Source: Ipomoea triloba (Eukaryota > Streptophyta > Magnoliopsida > Solanales > Convolvulaceae). From it: DNA of 64,000 bases. The translations under genes were made by a program, and so were the position numbers. The stretch is taken from contig NC_044922.1 of NCBI RefSeq assembly GCF_003576645.1, positions 14,608,675 through 14,672,674 on the forward strand, in the 5' to 3' direction. The notes below the pieces were generated by a model that saw only the letters and a program-made list of their open reading frames with translations, was not told the DNA's origin and made no database searches. Shown one piece after another: positions 1 through 11,808 of this stretch; the stretch's first letter is position 1; each line of letters begins with the position of its first letter.

Positions 1-1113
1 TTGATTGTCACTTGCTCCTCTATATAAGCCCCCACACCATTCAGCGACATGCCTCCTTATTTACTAAACTCCTCCTGTGGCTTCCACTTTCCAGTGGTGG
101 GGATGTTAGGAGATTCATTCTTAGCTTGTGAACCATCAAATCTAGACAACAGATCATCAATTTCAAGATTAATTTGGGTCTAAACGCTTAGTTTTATTCA
201 AGGATTTCAAAGCCTTTTCCCTATATTACCAGATTGGATTGAACCTGTAGCTATTTTATAGCATTTCAATGCTTCATCTCTGTTCCCGTGAGTCTTGAAT
301 GCAGTGGTTCCTACTTGGATTTTAATCAAATTAATTATCTGTGTTAAGTCTGTGTTAGATATTGAATAAAAAATAAAATCAATGTAAGAAAATAAAGGAA
401 CCAGGATACGTTTACACAGTTAGGAGAACTTCTCCTACGTAGGAGTCACTCATAAGTGAAACTCAACTCCACTAGATAATCATAATGTTACACGGTTGAA
501 CAGATCAGATTTCTATACTACACTTATGGCCTAATCTTTCACACCAACAAATCTTCATCATCATCAGAGTTTGGCAGGAATGCAGGAATCAATGTTCCAC
601 AAATTCTTCACTTTTCTGGACCAATAAACAAAGCTTCCACCTCTCTGAATAATAACAAATCACTTCAAATTCACTTCAAATAGCAATACTGGATCACTAT
701 CTTAAAATAAATAAATAAATAAATAAAAATGCCTGAATTAATTTTATTAATTTTGCATATTAAAATCTATCGGGAATAGCGTGGAGATGGACTTAATATC
801 TGCTTAACATCTTTCTGGAGTTTCACATACACCACTATTTATAATTGTTGTATAACTCTTAATTATGAAATCTTGTTGCAGGAAGAACTCCTTAAATCAG
901 GGAGAGTCATTTAAATAAATCTTGCCTAAAGATTCTAATATCTAACAACTCTTTTTGAATGAAACTCCAACAACTTCTTGTCCCAGGCATAATTAATCTG
1001 ATGCAGTTCTAAATATAGTCCAAACTAATAAAATAAATACTAACCTAAACTTAAAATAATTTGACCAATATATTGCCAATAAATATGCTACACAAGATAT
1101 ATTGCACTCAGAA
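1..1113. repeat. Flank segment, copy 1 of 3 (direct)
   Basis: This stretch matches 4926-6038 base for base in register (constant offset 4925) and reappears as the reverse complement in about 9714-10815. It holds no convincing gene. It lies outside the CACTA terminus that begins at 1114, so it is probably the DNA next to the transposon, copied together with the transposon end. A (AAAT)n run lies near 702-728. The window begins inside this copy. Confidence 0.85.
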
Positions 1114-2000
1114 TATTACAAGAAATTGCACATTTGCCGACGTTTAAAAACGTCGGTAAATGAAAGAAAAACGTCATTAATAATTATTAGTGACGAAATA
1201 AAAACGTCACCATGGTCGTCGCCCTTGCGACGTATGGAAAGGTATTGCTGACGAAATTAGAATTTCATCGTTAAATGTTATAATTGCCGACGTTTTTATA
1301 TACTTTAAATTATGTCATGTAAATGTTAGAATTTGTGACGAATATATAATAAAACGTCGGCAAAAGTATGAACGACGAAGTGAAAAAAGCGTTGTTAATT
1401 AGAGCTTTACTGATGCTTTATATATTTTTATGCTTGTCATCAATGATAACGATTGGCGACGAAAATTGAGAAATCGTCAAGGAATATTTATTGACAAAAT
1501 TTTAAATGCGTCACAAAATATACATTAGCTAGCATTTTATATATTGGAATCTTTGTCATGTATTATGCTATTGGTGACGAATATTATGAATTGTTGAAAA
1601 GAATTTACTGATGAAATTGAAAATGCATCAATAAATATTATGTTGTTCGGTGGTTATAAATATTTTTATTTGTAATTTAATTATAAAAACTAACTATAAA
1701 AAATACAAAAGTATTAATTAATAAATTTGATATGACTAGCATTTAAATATTGTAATAGAGTACTGAATTACAAGGATATAGTTAAAATAAGTATTCTAAT
1801 AGATTTGCTAATAACCAAAATACAATATATATATATATATATTAAAAAGAGCATTGAATTAGACTCGCCAATATGAAACTTCCAAGTTCTGCATCAGACT
1901 ACCTGGTTCCTTTATTGATAGAGAAAAACACAAGTTAATATGACATTACTAACTTCATTATGCATCAATTTAAAAACACAAGTTAATATGACATATGGAA
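1114..2000. mobile_element. CACTA element end with subterminal repeats, copy 1
   Basis: The block starts with TATTACAAGAAATTG, which aligns with a CACTACAAGAAA-type CACTA terminus having C-to-T changes at positions 1 and 3. It is followed by many short repeats of GACGAA, ACGTCG, CGTCAC and GCCGACG in both orientations up to about 1600. Dense short subterminal repeats are a hallmark of CACTA transposons, where the element's own protein binds. The block runs into an assembly gap at 2001, so its inner part is missing here; copies 2 and 3 continue it. A TA run lies at about 1829-1842. Confidence 0.75.
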
Positions 2001-2994
2001 NNNNNNNNNNNNNNNNNNNNNNNNNNNNNNNNNNNNNNNNNNNNNNNNNNNNNNNNNNNNNNNNNNNNNNNNNNNNNNNNNNNNNNNNNNNNNNNNNNNN
2101 NNNNNNNNNNNNNNNNNNNNNNNNNNNNNNNNNNNNNNNNNNNNNNNNNNNNNNNNNNNNNNNNNNNNNNNNNNNNNNNNNNNNNNNNNNNNNNNNNNNN
2201 NNNNNNNNNNNNNNNNNNNNNNNNNNNNNNNNNNNNNNNNNNNNNNNNNNNNNNNNNNNNNNNNNNNNNNNNNNNNNNNNNNNNNNNNNNNNNNNNNNNN
2301 NNNNNNNNNNNNNNNNNNNNNNNNNNNNNNNNNNNNNNNNNNNNNNNNNNNNNNNNNNNNNNNNNNNNNNNNNNNNNNNNNNNNNNNNNNNNNNNNNNNN
2401 NNNNNNNNNNNNNNNNNNNNNNNNNNNNNNNNNNNNNNNNNNNNNNNNNNNNNNNNNNNNNNNNNNNNNNNNNNNNNNNNNNNNNNNNNNNNNNNNNNNN
2501 NNNNNNNNNNNNNNNNNNNNNNNNNNNNNNNNNNNNNNNNNNNNNNNNNNNNNNNNNNNNNNNNNNNNNNNNNNNNNNNNNNNNNNNNNNNNNNNNNNNN
2601 NNNNNNNNNNNNNNNNNNNNNNNNNNNNNNNNNNNNNNNNNNNNNNNNNNNNNNNNNNNNNNNNNNNNNNNNNNNNNNNNNNNNNNNNNNNNNNNNNNNN
2701 NNNNNNNNNNNNNNNNNNNNNNNNNNNNNNNNNNNNNNNNNNNNNNNNNNNNNNNNNNNNNNNNNNNNNNNNNNNNNNNNNNNNNNNNNNNNNNNNNNNN
2801 NNNNNNNNNNNNNNNNNNNNNNNNNNNNNNNNNNNNNNNNNNNNNNNNNNNNNNNNNNNNNNNNNNNNNNNNNNNNNNNNNNNNNNNNNNNNNNNNNNNN
2901 NNNNNNNNNNNNNNNNNNNNNNNNNNNNNNNNNNNNNNNNNNNNNNNNNNNNNNNNNNNNNNNNNNNNNNNNNNNNNNNNNNNNNNNNNNNNNN
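2001..2994. other. Assembly gap (994 N)
   Basis: The bases are all unresolved. The left edge stops inside a repeated CACTA end (the same sequence as up to about 6947), and the right edge begins with one arm of a 124-bp inverted repeat. Both are expected places for an assembler to fail. Nothing can be said about content, and reading frames through it are meaningless. Confidence 0.99.
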
Positions 2995-3273
2995 TTGAGT
3001 GATTTGTAATAGATTCCTAGTTGGTGAGGATGTAGCTTGGCATATGAAGAATGAGAACTAATTATTCGGTTTAGTTGGAGAAGATAACTATCTACGTATA
3101 TGGGATGTATGCACTCCAGATATAATACTGACTTCTACTGTTTGATCACTGGAGTGCATACATCCCATATACGTAGATAGTTATCTTCTCCAACTGAACC
3201 GAATAATTAGTTCTCATTCTTCATATGCCAAGCTACATCCTCACCAACTAGGAATCTATTACAAATCACTCAA
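2995..3273. repeat. 124-bp inverted repeat with 31-bp spacer
   Basis: Arms 2995-3118 and 3150-3273 are reverse complements with one difference seen (T versus C in the GGTTTAGTTGG / GGTTCAGTTGG part). The left arm starts exactly at the gap edge, so the palindrome may extend into missing sequence. It could be a real foldback or a self-folded read artefact. Confidence 0.9.
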
Positions 3274-4097
3274 AATTATGAACTACTGAATGAAGTAATA
3301 CCAAATTGCACTAATCCACATATAGGAAGAATAGGCAACATGGAAGGAAAAACACTTATCTTGTTTAATATTGTTAAATGACGTTGACTTTGATGCTTAC
3401 CTCTTGTTTGCTAAAAACTTACTTTTGTAGTTGTTTGATGCCTCTGCCTTCCTTCTTGCATCTAACTGTCTTATCAATTCTGCTCTCAGTTTCATTTTCT
3501 TTTGATACTCCATTTGTTAATAATTGTAAGGACAATAACTCTAAAATTCGAATAAATCAACAAAAACTCAAAATAAAATAAAAAACTGAATATAAATTTC
3601 TTAGAAATTTTACCTTCTCAAATTTCCAAATAGACATGCCCCATAGTAATCCAGCATTCTATAGTGCAGCAACAGTAGCCAGGTCAGGAATCCAGCATAA
3701 TGTTTCTGCCATTTTACACCACCTCCACAAGCCGCAACAGATAGACTAGAAGAGTAAAAAGTAAGGCATACCTCTCTACAACACCGCTGCCTCATCGCTG
3801 GTCGATCGCCGCCTCGCCTCGCCGCAACCAATCGAGATCCTCGCGAGTTGGTCGTCGCTGCCTCGCTCAATATCCTTGTCGCACCGTAGGAACTCCAAGT
3901 CTCTAGGAAAGCGAAAGCAGAAACAAAATAATTGATTTTCTAAATTGGGATTAGGGATAAAGTGGTTTGTAGAAAGGGGGTGCGACCGGTGAGAACATTC
4001 GAACCTGAGGTGAAAACTGTAGACGGAGCTGGAAAGCCAGTGACAGTTGAAGACGATGCCGAGCCGGGCTGCCAGGCAGAGGTAGAGATGCTAAGTA
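3274..4097. other. Probable interior of a second CACTA-like element, no intact gene
   Basis: There is no convincing coding sequence. A GC-richer patch at about 3715-3900 (CGCCGCCTCGCCTCGCCGC and similar) is unlike the AT-rich surroundings and gives an 86-codon open frame on the minus strand that I do not recognise. Because it leads into subterminal-type repeats and a CACTACTACAAAA terminus at 4597, it is probably transposon interior or captured DNA. Confidence 0.4.
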
Positions 4098-4597
4098 ATG
4101 GCCGGTCGTTCGCGAGAGAGAGAGCGACAAAGCGGTGAAAGCTACGCTGAGACTTCGCGAGAGAGAGGGAGCGATAAAACTTGGTCGATCTCGCTGAGAA
4201 GATGGAGGATTGGAGGAGAAGAAATGGAGGAGATGTGGTCGATCTCGCTGAGACGAACCCTTGAATATTCAGCGGAGGAGAGGAAATGCGGAAATGGCGA
4301 GCAGATATGTTTTTTTTTTTAATTAAAAATTTTTCTTTGACTTTCTGCGGAACCTACTGAGACCTGTGCCGAGGAATGTAAATTATTAAAATAATAATTT
4401 ACTTTTCGCGACACTCATTTTCTGTGGGTGCCGCGAAAAGTTACTTATTAAAATAATAATTTACTTTTCACAGCACCCGCTATTTGTGGGTGCCACGAAA
4501 AGTAGTTTTTTTTTTTTTTTTTTTGTTAATTCACTACACCTCTTTTAAGAGGTGTAGTGTAAAACTATACTTATATAGTCAATTTTGTAGTAGTGAT
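4098..4597. mobile_element. Terminal part of a second CACTA-family element
   Basis: The plus strand ends in TTTTGTAGTAGTG at about 4585-4597, the reverse complement of CACTACTACAAAA, a classic CACTA terminus. Just inside lie a short hairpin (CACTACACCTC...GAGGTGTAGTG, about 4532-4559) and two copies of a roughly 60-bp unit at about 4385-4505, each able to fold (CTTTTCGCG ... CGCGAAAAG). Further in is a purine-rich stretch (GAGAGAGAGAG, 4110-4270). The opposite end was not found and may be in the gap. The 74-codon open frame here is low-complexity and probably not coding. Confidence 0.6.
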
Positions 4598-4599
4598 AT

Positions 4600-4790
4600 A
4601 CACTGCAGTTTCCTTTCAACACAAAAATAAATGTGAAGCAATATCTTTTGAGATGATTATAGTATCATTTACGGAACTCCGTTAAGACTTACGGCAGTCA
4701 TTTCTCTTAATGATACGACGGTATTTTGTGACCATGGTCCACCGTATAACGACTATTTAAGGCGCCTTTCTGATTTCTCAAGCTCTTCTC
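4600..4790. mobile_element. Fragment of the palindrome-core TIR family
   Basis: It contains CTGCAGTTTCCTTTCAACAC and later GACCATGGTCCACCGTATAA. These are the internal minisatellite motif and the terminal motif of the elements at 34.5-34.8 and 36.0-36.5 kb. Only one end is present. It sits between the CACTA end at 4597 and the start of the duplicated segment at 4791. Confidence 0.55.
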
Positions 4791-6038
4791 CTATAGGTAC
4801 GACACGTAGGCCCAAAGCTTATTATTGTCGCTGTGGCCATTCCATATACACGCGGTGGTGACAAGCCAAGCGCTTTCAAGGTAAGAATACTGATGCACAC
4901 AACCCTAAATCTATCTACCCTTTTCTTGATTGTCACTTGCTCCTCTATATAAGCCCCCACACCATTCAGCGACATGCCTCCTTATTTACTAAACTCCTCC
5001 TGTGGCTTCCACTTTCCAGTGGTGGGGATGTTAGGAGATTCATTCTTAGCTTGTGAACCATCAAATCTAGACAACAGATCATCAATTTCAAGATTAATTT
5101 GGGTCTAAACGCTTAGTTTTATTCAAGGATTTCAAAGCCTTTTCCCTATATTACCAGATTGGATTGAACCTGTAGCTATTTTATAGCATTTCAATGCTTC
5201 ATCTCTGTTCCCGTGAGTCTTGAATGCAGTGGTTCCTACTTGGATTTTAATCAAATTAATTATCTGTGTTAAGTCTGTGTTAGATATTGAATAAAAAATA
5301 AAATCAATGTAAGAAAATAAAGGAACCAGGATACGTTTACACAGTTAGGAGAACTTCTCCTACGTAGGAGTCACTCATAAGTGAAACTCAACTCCACTAG
5401 ATAATCATAATGTTACACGGTTGAACAGATCAGATTTCTATACTACACTTATGGCCTAATCTTTCACACCAACAAATCTTCATCATCATCAGAGTTTGGC
5501 AGGAATGCAGGAATCAATGTTCCACAAATTCTTCACTTTTCTGGACCAATAAACAAAGCTTCCACCTCTCTGAATAATAACAAATCACTTCAAATTCACT
5601 TCAAATAGCAATACTGGATCACTATCTTAAAATAAATAAATAAATAAATAAAAATGCCTGAATTAATTTTATTAATTTTGCATATTAAAATCTATCGGGA
5701 ATAGCGTGGAGATGGACTTAATATCTGCTTAACATCTTTCTGGAGTTTCACATACACCACTATTTATAATTGTTGTATAACTCTTAATTATGAAATCTTG
5801 TTGCAGGAAGAACTCCTTAAATCAGGGAGAGTCATTTAAATAAATCTTGCCTAAAGATTCTAATATCTAACAACTCTTTTTGAATGAAACTCCAACAACT
5901 TCTTGTCCCAGGCATAATTAATCTGATGCAGTTCTAAATATAGTCCAAACTAATAAAATAAATACTAACCTAAACTTAAAATAATTTGACCAATATATTG
6001 CCAATAAATATGCTACACAAGATATATTGCACTCAGAA
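4791..6038. repeat. Flank segment, copy 2 of 3 (direct)
   Basis: This copy equals 1-1113 from 4926 onward and extends 135 bp further left, ending at CTATAGGTAC (4791-4800). The inverted copy 3 ends at the complementary bases 10949-10958. A 65-codon minus-strand frame (4778-4975) is shared with copy 3 (10774 onward on the plus strand). It resembles no family I can name, and its conservation reflects the duplication rather than selection. Confidence 0.85.
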
Positions 6039-6746
6039 TATTACAAGAAATTGCACATTTGCCGACGTTTAAAAACGTCGGTAAATGAAAGAAAAACGTC
6101 ATTAATAATTATTAGTGACGAAATAAAAACGTCACCATGGTCGTCGCCCTTGCGACGTATGGAAAGGTATTGCTGACGAAATTAGAATTTCATCGTTAAA
6201 TGTTATAATTGCCGACGTTTTTATATACTTTAAATTATGTCATGTAAATGTTAGAATTTGTGACGAATATATAATAAAACGTCGGCAAAAGTATGAACGA
6301 CGAAGTGAAAAAAGCGTTGTTAATTAGAGCTTTACTGATGCTTTATATATTTTTATGCTTGTCATCAATGATAACGATTGGCGACGAAAATTGAGAAATC
6401 GTCAAGGAATATTTATTGACAAAATTTTAAATGCGTCACAAAATATACATTAGCTAGCATTTTATATATTGGAATCTTTGTCATGTATTATGCTATTGGT
6501 GACGAATATTATGAATTGTTGAAAAGAATTTACTGATGAAATTGAAAATGCATCAATAAATATTATGTTGTTCGGTGGTTATAAATATTTTTATTTGTAA
6601 TTTAATTATAAAAACTAACTATAAAAAATACAAAAGTATTAATTAATAAATTTGATATGACTAGCATTTAAATATTGTAATAGAGTACTGAATTACAAGG
6701 ATATAGTTAAAATAAGTATTCTAATAGATTTGCTAATAACCAAAAT

Positions 6747-6797
<51 letters not shown>

Positions 6798-7345
6798 GAG
6801 CATTGAATTAGACTCGCCAATATGAAACTTCCAAGTTCTGCATCAGACTACCTGGTTCCTTTATTGATAGAGAAAAACACAAGTTAATATGACATTACTA
6901 ACTTCATTATGCATCAATTTAAAAACACAAGTTAATATGACATATGGAATTTTAATGATATCGTCTAAGGAAAAAAAAAACATACTTTGTCTATCGTTCA
7001 ACTATTGTAAACAAGTTCAAATATATATACCATAAAATGTAAATGAAAAAAAATCACAAACCTACACGCTAACTTGCATACAATCTTCTCAAAAAAAAAA
7101 AAAAAACTTGCATACAATCTTGATAATTAAGTTGTTCTAGCACTGTTTCAAAAAAATCACAAACCTACACACTTAACTTGCATACAATATTGAGTTATCA
7201 AAGTAAGAAAGCTTACCCAAAATAATATTATATATGTAGTAGTGTCCTAGCAATGTTTCAAAACAAGAAGTCACACCTAGGTTCAGAAGGAGTCCTGCAA
7301 ATGATAATTCTAATGTAAGACTCATAAGAAACTATTATAAGTACC
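6039..7345. mobile_element. CACTA element end with subterminal repeats, copy 2
   Basis: The terminus TATTACAAGAAATTG at 6039 is followed by about 550 bp crowded with GACGAA / CGTCAC / GCCGACG repeats in both orientations, then AT-rich sequence with a long TA run (about 6748-6790) and poly-A runs. The inner end is ...CTATTATAAGTACC at about 7345. The same inner end at 11656-11808 continues directly into the transposase-bearing body, so this is probably the 3' end of that CACTA element. About 1.07 kb of it (6276-7345) is repeated immediately downstream. Confidence 0.75.
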
Positions 7346-7814
7346 AAAACGTCGGCAAAAGTATGAACGACGAAGTGAAAAAAGCGTTGTTAATTAGAGC
7401 TTTACTGATGCTTTATATATTTTTATGCTTGTCATCAATGATAACGATTGGCGACGAAAATTGAGAAATCGTCAAGGAATATTTATTGACAAAATTTTAA
7501 ATGCGTCACAAAATATACATTAGCTAGCATTTTATATATTGGAATCTTTGTCATGTATTATGCTATTGGTGACGAATATTATGAATTGTTGAAAAGAATT
7601 TACTGATGAAATTCAAAATGCATCAATAAATATTATGTTGTTCGGTGGTTTAAATATTTTTATTTGTAATTTAATTATAAAAACTAACTATAAAAAATAC
7701 AAAAGTATTAATTAATAAATTTGATATGACTAGCATTAAATATTGTAATAGAGTACTGAATTACAAGGATATAGTTAAAATAAGTATTCTAATAGATTTG
7801 CTAATAACCAAAAT

Positions 7815-7863
<49 letters not shown>

Positions 7864-8414
7864 GAGCATTGAATTAGACTCGCCAATATGAAACTTCCAA
7901 GTTCTGCATCAGACTACCTGGTTCCTTTATTGATAGAGAAAAACACAAGTTAATATGACATTACTAACTTCATTATGCATCAATTTAAAAACACAAGTTA
8001 ATATGACATATGGAATTTTAATGATATCGTCTAAGGAAAAAAAAAAAGACATACTTTGTCTATCGTTCAACTATTGTAAACAAGTTCAAATATATATACC
8101 ATAAAATGTAAATGAAAAAAAAAATCACAAACCTACACACTAACTTGCATACAATCTTCTCAAAAAAAAAAAAAAAAAAAAACTTGCATACAATCTTGAT
8201 AATTAAGTTGTTCTAGCACTGTTTCAAAAAAATCACAAACCTACACACTTAACTTGCATACAATATTGAGTTATCAAAGTAAGAAAGCTTACCCAAAATA
8301 ATATTATATATGTAGTAGTGTCCTAGCAATGTTTCAAAACAAGAAGTCACACCTAGGTTCAGAAGGAGTCCTGCAAATGATAATTCTAATGTAAGACTCA
8401 TAAGAAACTATTAT
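7346..8414. repeat. Partial direct copy of the CACTA end (1.07-kb tandem duplication)
   Basis: It repeats 6276-7345 from AAAACGTCGGCAAAAG onward with a few differences: AAATTCAAAA versus AAATTGAAAA, GGTTTAAATA versus GGTTATAAATA, and TA/poly-A length changes. It starts right after GTACC and ends at the unresolved base 8415, where the sequence turns into its own reverse complement. Confidence 0.85.
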
Positions 8415-8415
8415 N

Positions 8416-8962
8416 GGTACTTATAATAGTTTCTTATGAGCTTACATTAGAATTATCATTTGCAGGACTCCTTCTGAACCTAGGTGTGACTTCTTGTTTT
8501 GAAACATTGCTAGGACACTACTACATATATAATATTATTTTGGGTAAGCTTTCTTACTTTGATAACTCAATATTGTATGCAAGTTAAGTGTGTAGGTTTG
8601 TGATTTTTTTGAAACAGTGCTAGAACAACTTAATTATCAAGATTGTATGCAAGTTTTTTTTTTTTTTTTTTTTTGAGAAGATTGTATGCAAGTTAGTGTG
8701 TAGGTTTGTGATTTTTTTTTCATTACATTTTATGGTATTATTGCTTGTTTACAATAGTTGAACGATAGACAAAGTATGTCTTTTTTTTTTCCTTAGACGA
8801 TATCATTAAAATTCCATATGTCATATTAACTTGTGTTTTAAATTGATGCATAATGAAGTTAGTAATGTCATATTAACTTGTGTTTTTCTCTATCAATAAA
8901 GGAACCAGGTAGTCTGATGCAGAACTTGGAAGTTTCATATTGGCGAGTCTAATTCAATGCTC

Positions 8963-9008
<46 letters not shown>

Positions 9009-9713
9009 ATTTTGGTTATTAGCAAATCTATTAGAATACTTATTTTAACTATATCCTTGTAATTCAGTACTCTATTACAATATTTAAATGCTAGTCATAT
9101 CAAATTTATTAATTAATACTTTGTATTTTTTATAGTTAGTTTTTATAATTAAATTACAAATAAAAATATTTAACCACCGAACAACATAATATTTATTGAT
9201 GCATTTTGCAATTTCATAGTAAATTCTTTTCAACAATTCATAATATTCGTCACCAATAGCATAATACATGACAAAGATTCCAATATATAAAATGCTAGCT
9301 AATGTATATTTTGTGACGCATTTAAAATTTTGTCAATAAATATTCCTTGACGATTTCTCAATTTTCGTCGCCAATCGTTATCATTGATGACAAGCATAAA
9401 AATATATAAAGCATCAGTAAAGCTCTAATTAACAACGCTTTTTTCACTTCGTCGTTCATACTTTTGCCGACGTTTTATTATATATTCGTCACAAATTCTA
9501 ACATTTACATGACATAATTTAAAGTATATAAAAACGTCGGCAATTATAACATTTAACGATGAAATTCTAATTTCGTCAGCAATACCTTTCCATACGTCGC
9601 AAGGGCGACGACCATGGTGACGTTTTTATTTCGTCACTAATAATTATTAATGACGTTTTTCTTTCATTTACCGACGTTTTTAAACGTCGGCAAATGTGCA
9701 ATTTCTTGTAATA
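8416..9713. mobile_element. CACTA element end, copy 3 (inverted)
   Basis: It is the reverse complement of 6039-7345, reading outward to the terminus ...TTTCTTGTAATA at 9713. The GACGAA/CGTCAC subterminal repeats occupy about 9150-9700. The join with copy 2 is a large head-to-head palindrome centred on the single N at 8415. Small differences from the other copies (for example TTTTGCAATTTCATAG at about 9203-9218) show it is not a perfect copy. Confidence 0.75.
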
Positions 9714-10958
9714 TTCTGAGTGCAATATATCTTGTGTAGCATATTTATTGGCAATATATTGGTCAAATTATTTTAAGTTTAGGTTAGTATTTATTTTATT
9801 AGTTTGGACTATATTTAGAACTGCATCAGATTAATTATGCCTGGGACAAGAAGTTGTTGGAGTTTCATTCAAAAAGAGTTGTTAGATATTAGAATCTTTA
9901 GGCAAGATTTATTTAAATGACTCTCCTGATTTAAGGAGTTCTTCCTGCAACAAGATTTCATAATTAAGAGTTATACAACAATTATAAATAGTGGTGTATG
10001 TGAAACTCCAGAAAGATGTTAAGCAGATATTAAGTCCATCTCCACGCTATTCCCGATAGATTTTAATATGCAAAATTAATAAATTAATTCAGGCATTTTT
10101 ATTTATTTATTTATTTATTTTAAGATAGTGATCCAGTATTGCTATTTGAAGTGAATTTGAAGTGATTTGTTATTATTCAGAGAGGTGGAAGCTTTGTTTA
10201 TTGGTCCAGAAAAGTGAAGAATTTGTGGAACATTGATTCCTGCATTCCTGCCAAACTCTGATGATGATGAAGATTTGTTGGTGTGAAAGATTAGGCCATA
10301 AGTGTAGTATAGAAATCTGATCTGTTCAACCGTGTAACATTATGATTATCTAGTGGAGTTGAGTTTCACTTATGAGTGACTCCTACGTAGGAGAAGTTCT
10401 CCTAACTGTGTAAACGTATCCTGGTTCCTTTATTTTCTTACATTGATTTTATTTTTTATTCAATATCTAACACAGACTTAACACAGATAATTAATTTGAT
10501 TAAATCCAAGTAGGAACCACTGCATTCAAGACTCACGGGAACAGAGATGAAGCATTGAAATGCTATAAAATAGCTACAGGTTCAATCCAATCTGGTAATA
10601 TAGGGAAAAGGCTTTGAAATCCTTGAATAAAACTAAGCGTTTAGACCCAAATTAATCTTGAAATTGATGATCTGTTGTCTAGATTTGATGGTTCACAAGC
10701 TAAGAATGAATCTCCTAACATCCCCACCACTGGAAAGTGGAAGCCACAGGAGGAGTTTAGTAAATAAGGAGGCATGTCGCTGAATGGTGTGGGGGCTTAT
10801 ATAGAGGAGCAAGTGACAATCAAGAAAAGGGTAGATAGATTTAGGGTTGTGTGCATCAGTATTCTTACCTTGAAAGCGCTTGGCTTGTCACCACCGCGTG
10901 TATATGGAATGGCCACAGCGACAATAATAAGCTTTGGGCCTACGTGTCGTACCTATAG
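9714..10958. repeat. Flank segment, copy 3 of 3 (inverted)
   Basis: It is the reverse complement of 4791-6038, with small differences (for example near 10075-10090). It ends at GTACCTATAG, and with the following bases makes the 14-bp perfect palindrome GTACCTATAGGTAC. A 75-codon plus-strand frame starts at 10774, the counterpart of the minus-strand frame in copy 2. I do not recognise it and would not call it a gene. Confidence 0.85.
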
Positions 10959-10959
10959 G

Positions 10960-11655
10960 TACAACAAAATGTGCTTACCGAATCTTTTAAATTCTTGTTA
11001 AAGTTGGTGATAGGGATAATAGATTCTTTAGCAAAAAGTCGGATACTAAAGATGTTCCAACTCCTTCCAGCAATGATACAAAAGATGCTCCAACACCAAA
11101 AGTACTAAATAACACCAGTTTGTAGCTAGCTCACAGTCCATTTTCATAGCTTTTGACTCCAAAAGTTCAAACTATGTCAAAAATTATATCCTATAAAAGC
11201 CAATTAAAAAAATAAAAAGTTATGAGTTGGTTTACTGCAACTATCATAAGACTGAATACTTAAAAAATTAAATAAAAAAAAAACTTAAGTTTAGTTGTGT
11301 ATCTTACCTTGTAATTCACAAAAAAATGGTTAGTAGGATCTCAATTCTAAATTTTTTAATAATGCATTAGAGTTAGAAGTTCAATTCAATAATTAATAAT
11401 AGTAATTTTAATAATATATTGATACCAATCTTGGGTTGATCTCTCTGCAGCTAATGCAGCAAGTAACTCTTCATACTTTTCATATCGTTCAAACTTCATC
11501 TTCAATTCTTGAACTTCATTCTTTAGTTGAGTGTTTTCTTCCATTGTTGCTTTCATTTTCTCCTCAAGATGGGAATTGTTTGCTCGAGTAGATGTAGATG
11601 TCACGGTTTCGGTCCATTTCCCATTCCTTTAACATATCCTGATCTTTTGCCCATT
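10960..11655 (-). repeat. Duplicate of the 3' part of CACTA gene 2
   Basis: It repeats 11809-12546 almost exactly, including the coiled-coil exon (frame 11386-11604 minus, with residues HLEEKMKATMEENTQLKNEV). It lacks a 45-bp tandem duplication present in the other copy at about 11838-11926. At 11655, after GATCTTTTGCCCATT, it switches abruptly to CACTA end sequence, so the copy is chimeric. Confidence 0.8.
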
Positions 11656-11808
11656 TTTCATCAAAGTAAGAAAGCTTACCCAAAATAATATTATATATGT
11701 AGTAGTGTCCTAGCAATGTTTCAAAACAAGAAGTCACACCTAGGTTCAGAAGGAGTCCTGCAAATGATAATTCTAATGTAAGACTCATAAGAAACTATTA
11801 TAAGTACC
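11656..11808. repeat. Copy of the inner CACTA end
   Basis: It matches about 7196-7345 (AAGTAAGAAAGCTTACCC ... CTATTATAAGTACC) and joins directly to the transposase-bearing body at 11809. This is the only place where the end sequence and the body meet, so it probably shows the original order inside the CACTA element. Confidence 0.75.

Noticed and set aside
1940..3002. Open frames of 335-352 codons
   Set aside because: They consist almost entirely of unresolved bases in the gap.
4098..4322. 74-codon Arg/Glu/Ser-rich frame
   Set aside because: It translates a GA-rich low-complexity stretch inside a transposon end.
10774..11001. 75-codon frame (MSLNGVGAYIEEQ...), with a 65-codon partner at 4778-4975
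   Set aside because: It looks protein-like in composition and is conserved between copies, but the copies are recent duplicates, so conservation says nothing. I recognise no family, and the frame ends differ only because they run over breakpoints.
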